Source of the DNA: Planctomycetota bacterium
GTDB taxonomy: Bacteria; Planctomycetota; UBA1135; UBA2386
Assembly (NCBI GenBank): GCA_947455805.1
Contig: CANGSN010000151.1
Span: 1-7,171 of the forward strand
Direction of reading: 5' to 3'
Length of the DNA stretch: 7,171 bases
Shown here: positions 5,672 through 7,171 of the stretch, piece by piece
Layout of the letters: each line of letters begins with the position of its first letter
How positions within the stretch are numbered: the stretch's first letter is position 1
The notes under the pieces: model-generated
Told to the model about the DNA's origin: nothing
The model's input: the letters and a program-made list of their open reading frames with translations, nothing else
The model's database searches: none
Position numbers and translations under genes: made by a program

Positions 5672-7171
5672 ATGCCGACACCCTCATCGCCGACGTGCCG
5701 TTCCTTGCTCCGGTGCATCCGCCACCGCGTGCGCCTCGGCAGCTTCGCCGCGGTGTCGCTGCTCTTCCCGCTCGCCGCCCAGACGCCCAGACCGGTTCCC
5801 GAGCAGCCGCCGGCGAACGTCGTGTTCCTGCACTGGAACGACTTCCACGGCCAGTTCCGCCCGCAGCGCGCGATCTGGAAGCTGCGGCCCGGCCTGCCCG
5901 CCGACAAGGCGCCGCTGGTCGGCGGAGCTGCGGCACTCGCCGGCTACGTGCAGCAGCAGCGCGCCGCCGCGAAGGCCGCCGGCCGGCAGGTCGTCGTCAC
6001 CGACGCCGGCGACTGGTACCAGGGCACGCTCGAAGGCAACGAGACCAAGGGACTGCTGACGGTCGAGTTCCTCGGGCGGCTGCACCCCGATGCGGTCGTG
6101 CTCGGCAACCACGAGTACGACTTCGGCGCCGACAACGTGCGGCGGCTGTGCAAGGCGGCGACGTTCCCGGTGCTCGGCGCCAACATCACCACGGGCAGCG
6201 CTCGCGAGCGCGCGCCCGCCGCGTTCGTGCAGCCGTTCGCCGTCGTGCCCGTGCACGGCCTGCGCCTCGTCGTGCTCGGCCTGATCACGCGCGACACCAA
6301 GGCCGTGTCGACCGGACCGTTCGGCGACGACGACTTCACCGACGAGGCGGCGGCGGTGCGGCGCGTGCTGCCGGACGCGAAGAAGGCCGGCGACGTCGTC
6401 TTGCTGCTGACGCACTGCGGCGTCGAGGTCGACCGCGCGCTGGCGCGCGCGTTCCCGGAGATCCCGCTGATCCTCGGCGGCCATTCGCACACCGGCCTGA
6501 CCGAGCCGCTGCGGGAAGGCAGCACCTGGATCGTGCAGACGCACGGCAAGGGCAGCGAAGTGAGCCGCGTCGAAGCGGTCGCCGACGCGGCGACGAAGAC
6601 GCTGCGCCTGCTGCGCGGCGAACTGGTCGAGCTCGACGTGGCGACGACGCCGAGCGACGCGGCGACGACGGCGTGGTTCACCGCAGCGACCCGCGAGTTG
6701 GCGGCACACTGGGACACGCCGATCGGCACGCTCGAGGCCCCCGCCTACGAAGACCGCGGCCCGCGCAGCACGCCGGCCGGCAACCTCGTCGCCGACCTGT
6801 TCCGCCGCGAAGCGCGCGCCGACGTCGGGCTGACCAACAAGGGCGGCCTGCGCACGCGCCTTGGCGCCGGTCCGCTGACGCGGCGCACGCTGTACGAGCT
6901 GCTGCCGTTCGAGAACACGCTGGTGTCGATGACGCTGACCGGCCAGGACCTGCGCGCCGTGCTGCAGGGTGCACTGGCGCCCGATCGCCGCCCGCTCGAG
7001 ATCGGCGGCGCCAGCTACACGTGGACCGAACGCGACGGCGCGCGCGTGCTGCTCGACGTCACCGTCGGCGGCGCCCCGCTGGTCGCGGACCAGCGCTACC
7101 GCGTGGCCACCAGTTCGTTCCTGGCGCGCGGCGGCGACGGCCTGTCGGCGTTCGCGCGCGGCACCGACCCC
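5672..7171 (+). CDS. Secreted 5'-nucleotidase family metallophosphoesterase, C-terminus cut off
   Basis: The first 500 residues of a UshA-like enzyme are present. These proteins hydrolyse nucleotides or nucleotide sugars outside the cytoplasm to salvage nucleosides and phosphate. Residues 1-36 form a Sec-type signal with an arginine-containing start, a hydrophobic SFAAVSLLFPLAA core and likely cleavage near AAQ. The metal site is complete: D57 and H59 (NDFHG), D114 (DAGDWYQG), N146 with catalytic dyad H147/D150 (GNHEYDFG), H248 (LTHCG), and H271/H273 (GGHSH). The C-terminal substrate domain shows GNLVAD (370-375), NKGGLR (389-394), LPFENTL (411-417) and FLARGGDG (483-490). UshA is about 550 residues, so little is missing. 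The start lies 90 bp after the helicase stop, in the same frame. No Shine-Dalgarno is correctly spaced: AGGAG at 5635-5639 is 32 nt away. GTG at 5594 is a weaker alternative start. The exact substrate cannot be told. Confidence 0.9.
   Translation, partial: MPTPSSPTCRSLLRCIRHRVRLGSFAAVSLLFPLAAQTPRPVPEQPPANVVFLHWNDFHGQFRPQRAIWKLRPGLPADKAPLVGGAAALAGYVQQQRAAAKAAGRQVVVTDAGDWYQGTLEGNETKGLLTVEFLGRLHPDAVVLGNHEYDFGADNVRRLCKAATFPVLGANITTGSARERAPAAFVQPFAVVPVHGLRLVVLGLITRDTKAVSTGPFGDDDFTDEAAAVRRVLPDAKKAGDVVLLLTHCGVEVDRALARAFPEIPLILGGHSHTGLTEPLREGSTWIVQTHGKGSEVSRVEAVADAATKTLRLLRGELVELDVATTPSDAATTAWFTAATRELAAHWDTPIGTLEAPAYEDRGPRSTPAGNLVADLFRREARADVGLTNKGGLRTRLGAGPLTRRTLYELLPFENTLVSMTLTGQDLRAVLQGALAPDRRPLEIGGASYTWTERDGARVLLDVTVGGAPLVADQRYRVATSSFLARGGDGLSAFARGTDP

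Overview
This is a very GC-rich bacterial window (around 70% G+C by eye, strong G/C preference at third codon positions). It holds three protein genes, two of them cut by the window edges. No RNA gene, insertion sequence, CRISPR array or attachment site was seen. The taxon cannot be fixed from sequence alone. The GC bias, the lack of Shine-Dalgarno sequences before the chosen starts and the secreted-protein style would suit Planctomycetota, Myxococcota or a high-GC proteobacterium.

Layout: (1) Positions 1-208, minus strand: the 69-codon N-terminal part of an unrecognised protein. (2) Positions 209-325: a 117-bp divergent intergenic region with a TA-rich hexamer close to each start codon, suggesting leaderless transcripts. 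(3) Positions 326-5581, plus strand: one 1751-residue gene that fills most of the window. It fuses a DEDD-type 3'-5' exonuclease-like domain, a complete RecQ-type superfamily 2 helicase core, a long helical middle region, a complete but compact UvrD/PcrA-type superfamily 1A helicase, and a small C-terminal domain of unknown type. (4) Positions 5582-5671: a 90-bp gap. (5) Positions 5672-7171, plus strand: a secreted metallophosphoesterase of the 5'-nucleotidase family (UshA-like), running off the right edge and probably lacking only its last few dozen residues.

The interesting object is the fusion gene. It resembles the exonuclease-RecQ architecture of human WRN with a second, different 3'-5' DNA motor added to the same chain. 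Both ATPase sites look intact. The usual four-cysteine zinc module after the RecQ core is missing, while a Cys/His cluster lies just before that core. The likely role is DNA repair, recombination intermediate processing or restart, with anti-phage defence as an alternative. The neighbours give no support for a defence island: the downstream gene is a periplasmic nucleotide-scavenging type enzyme with no obvious functional link.
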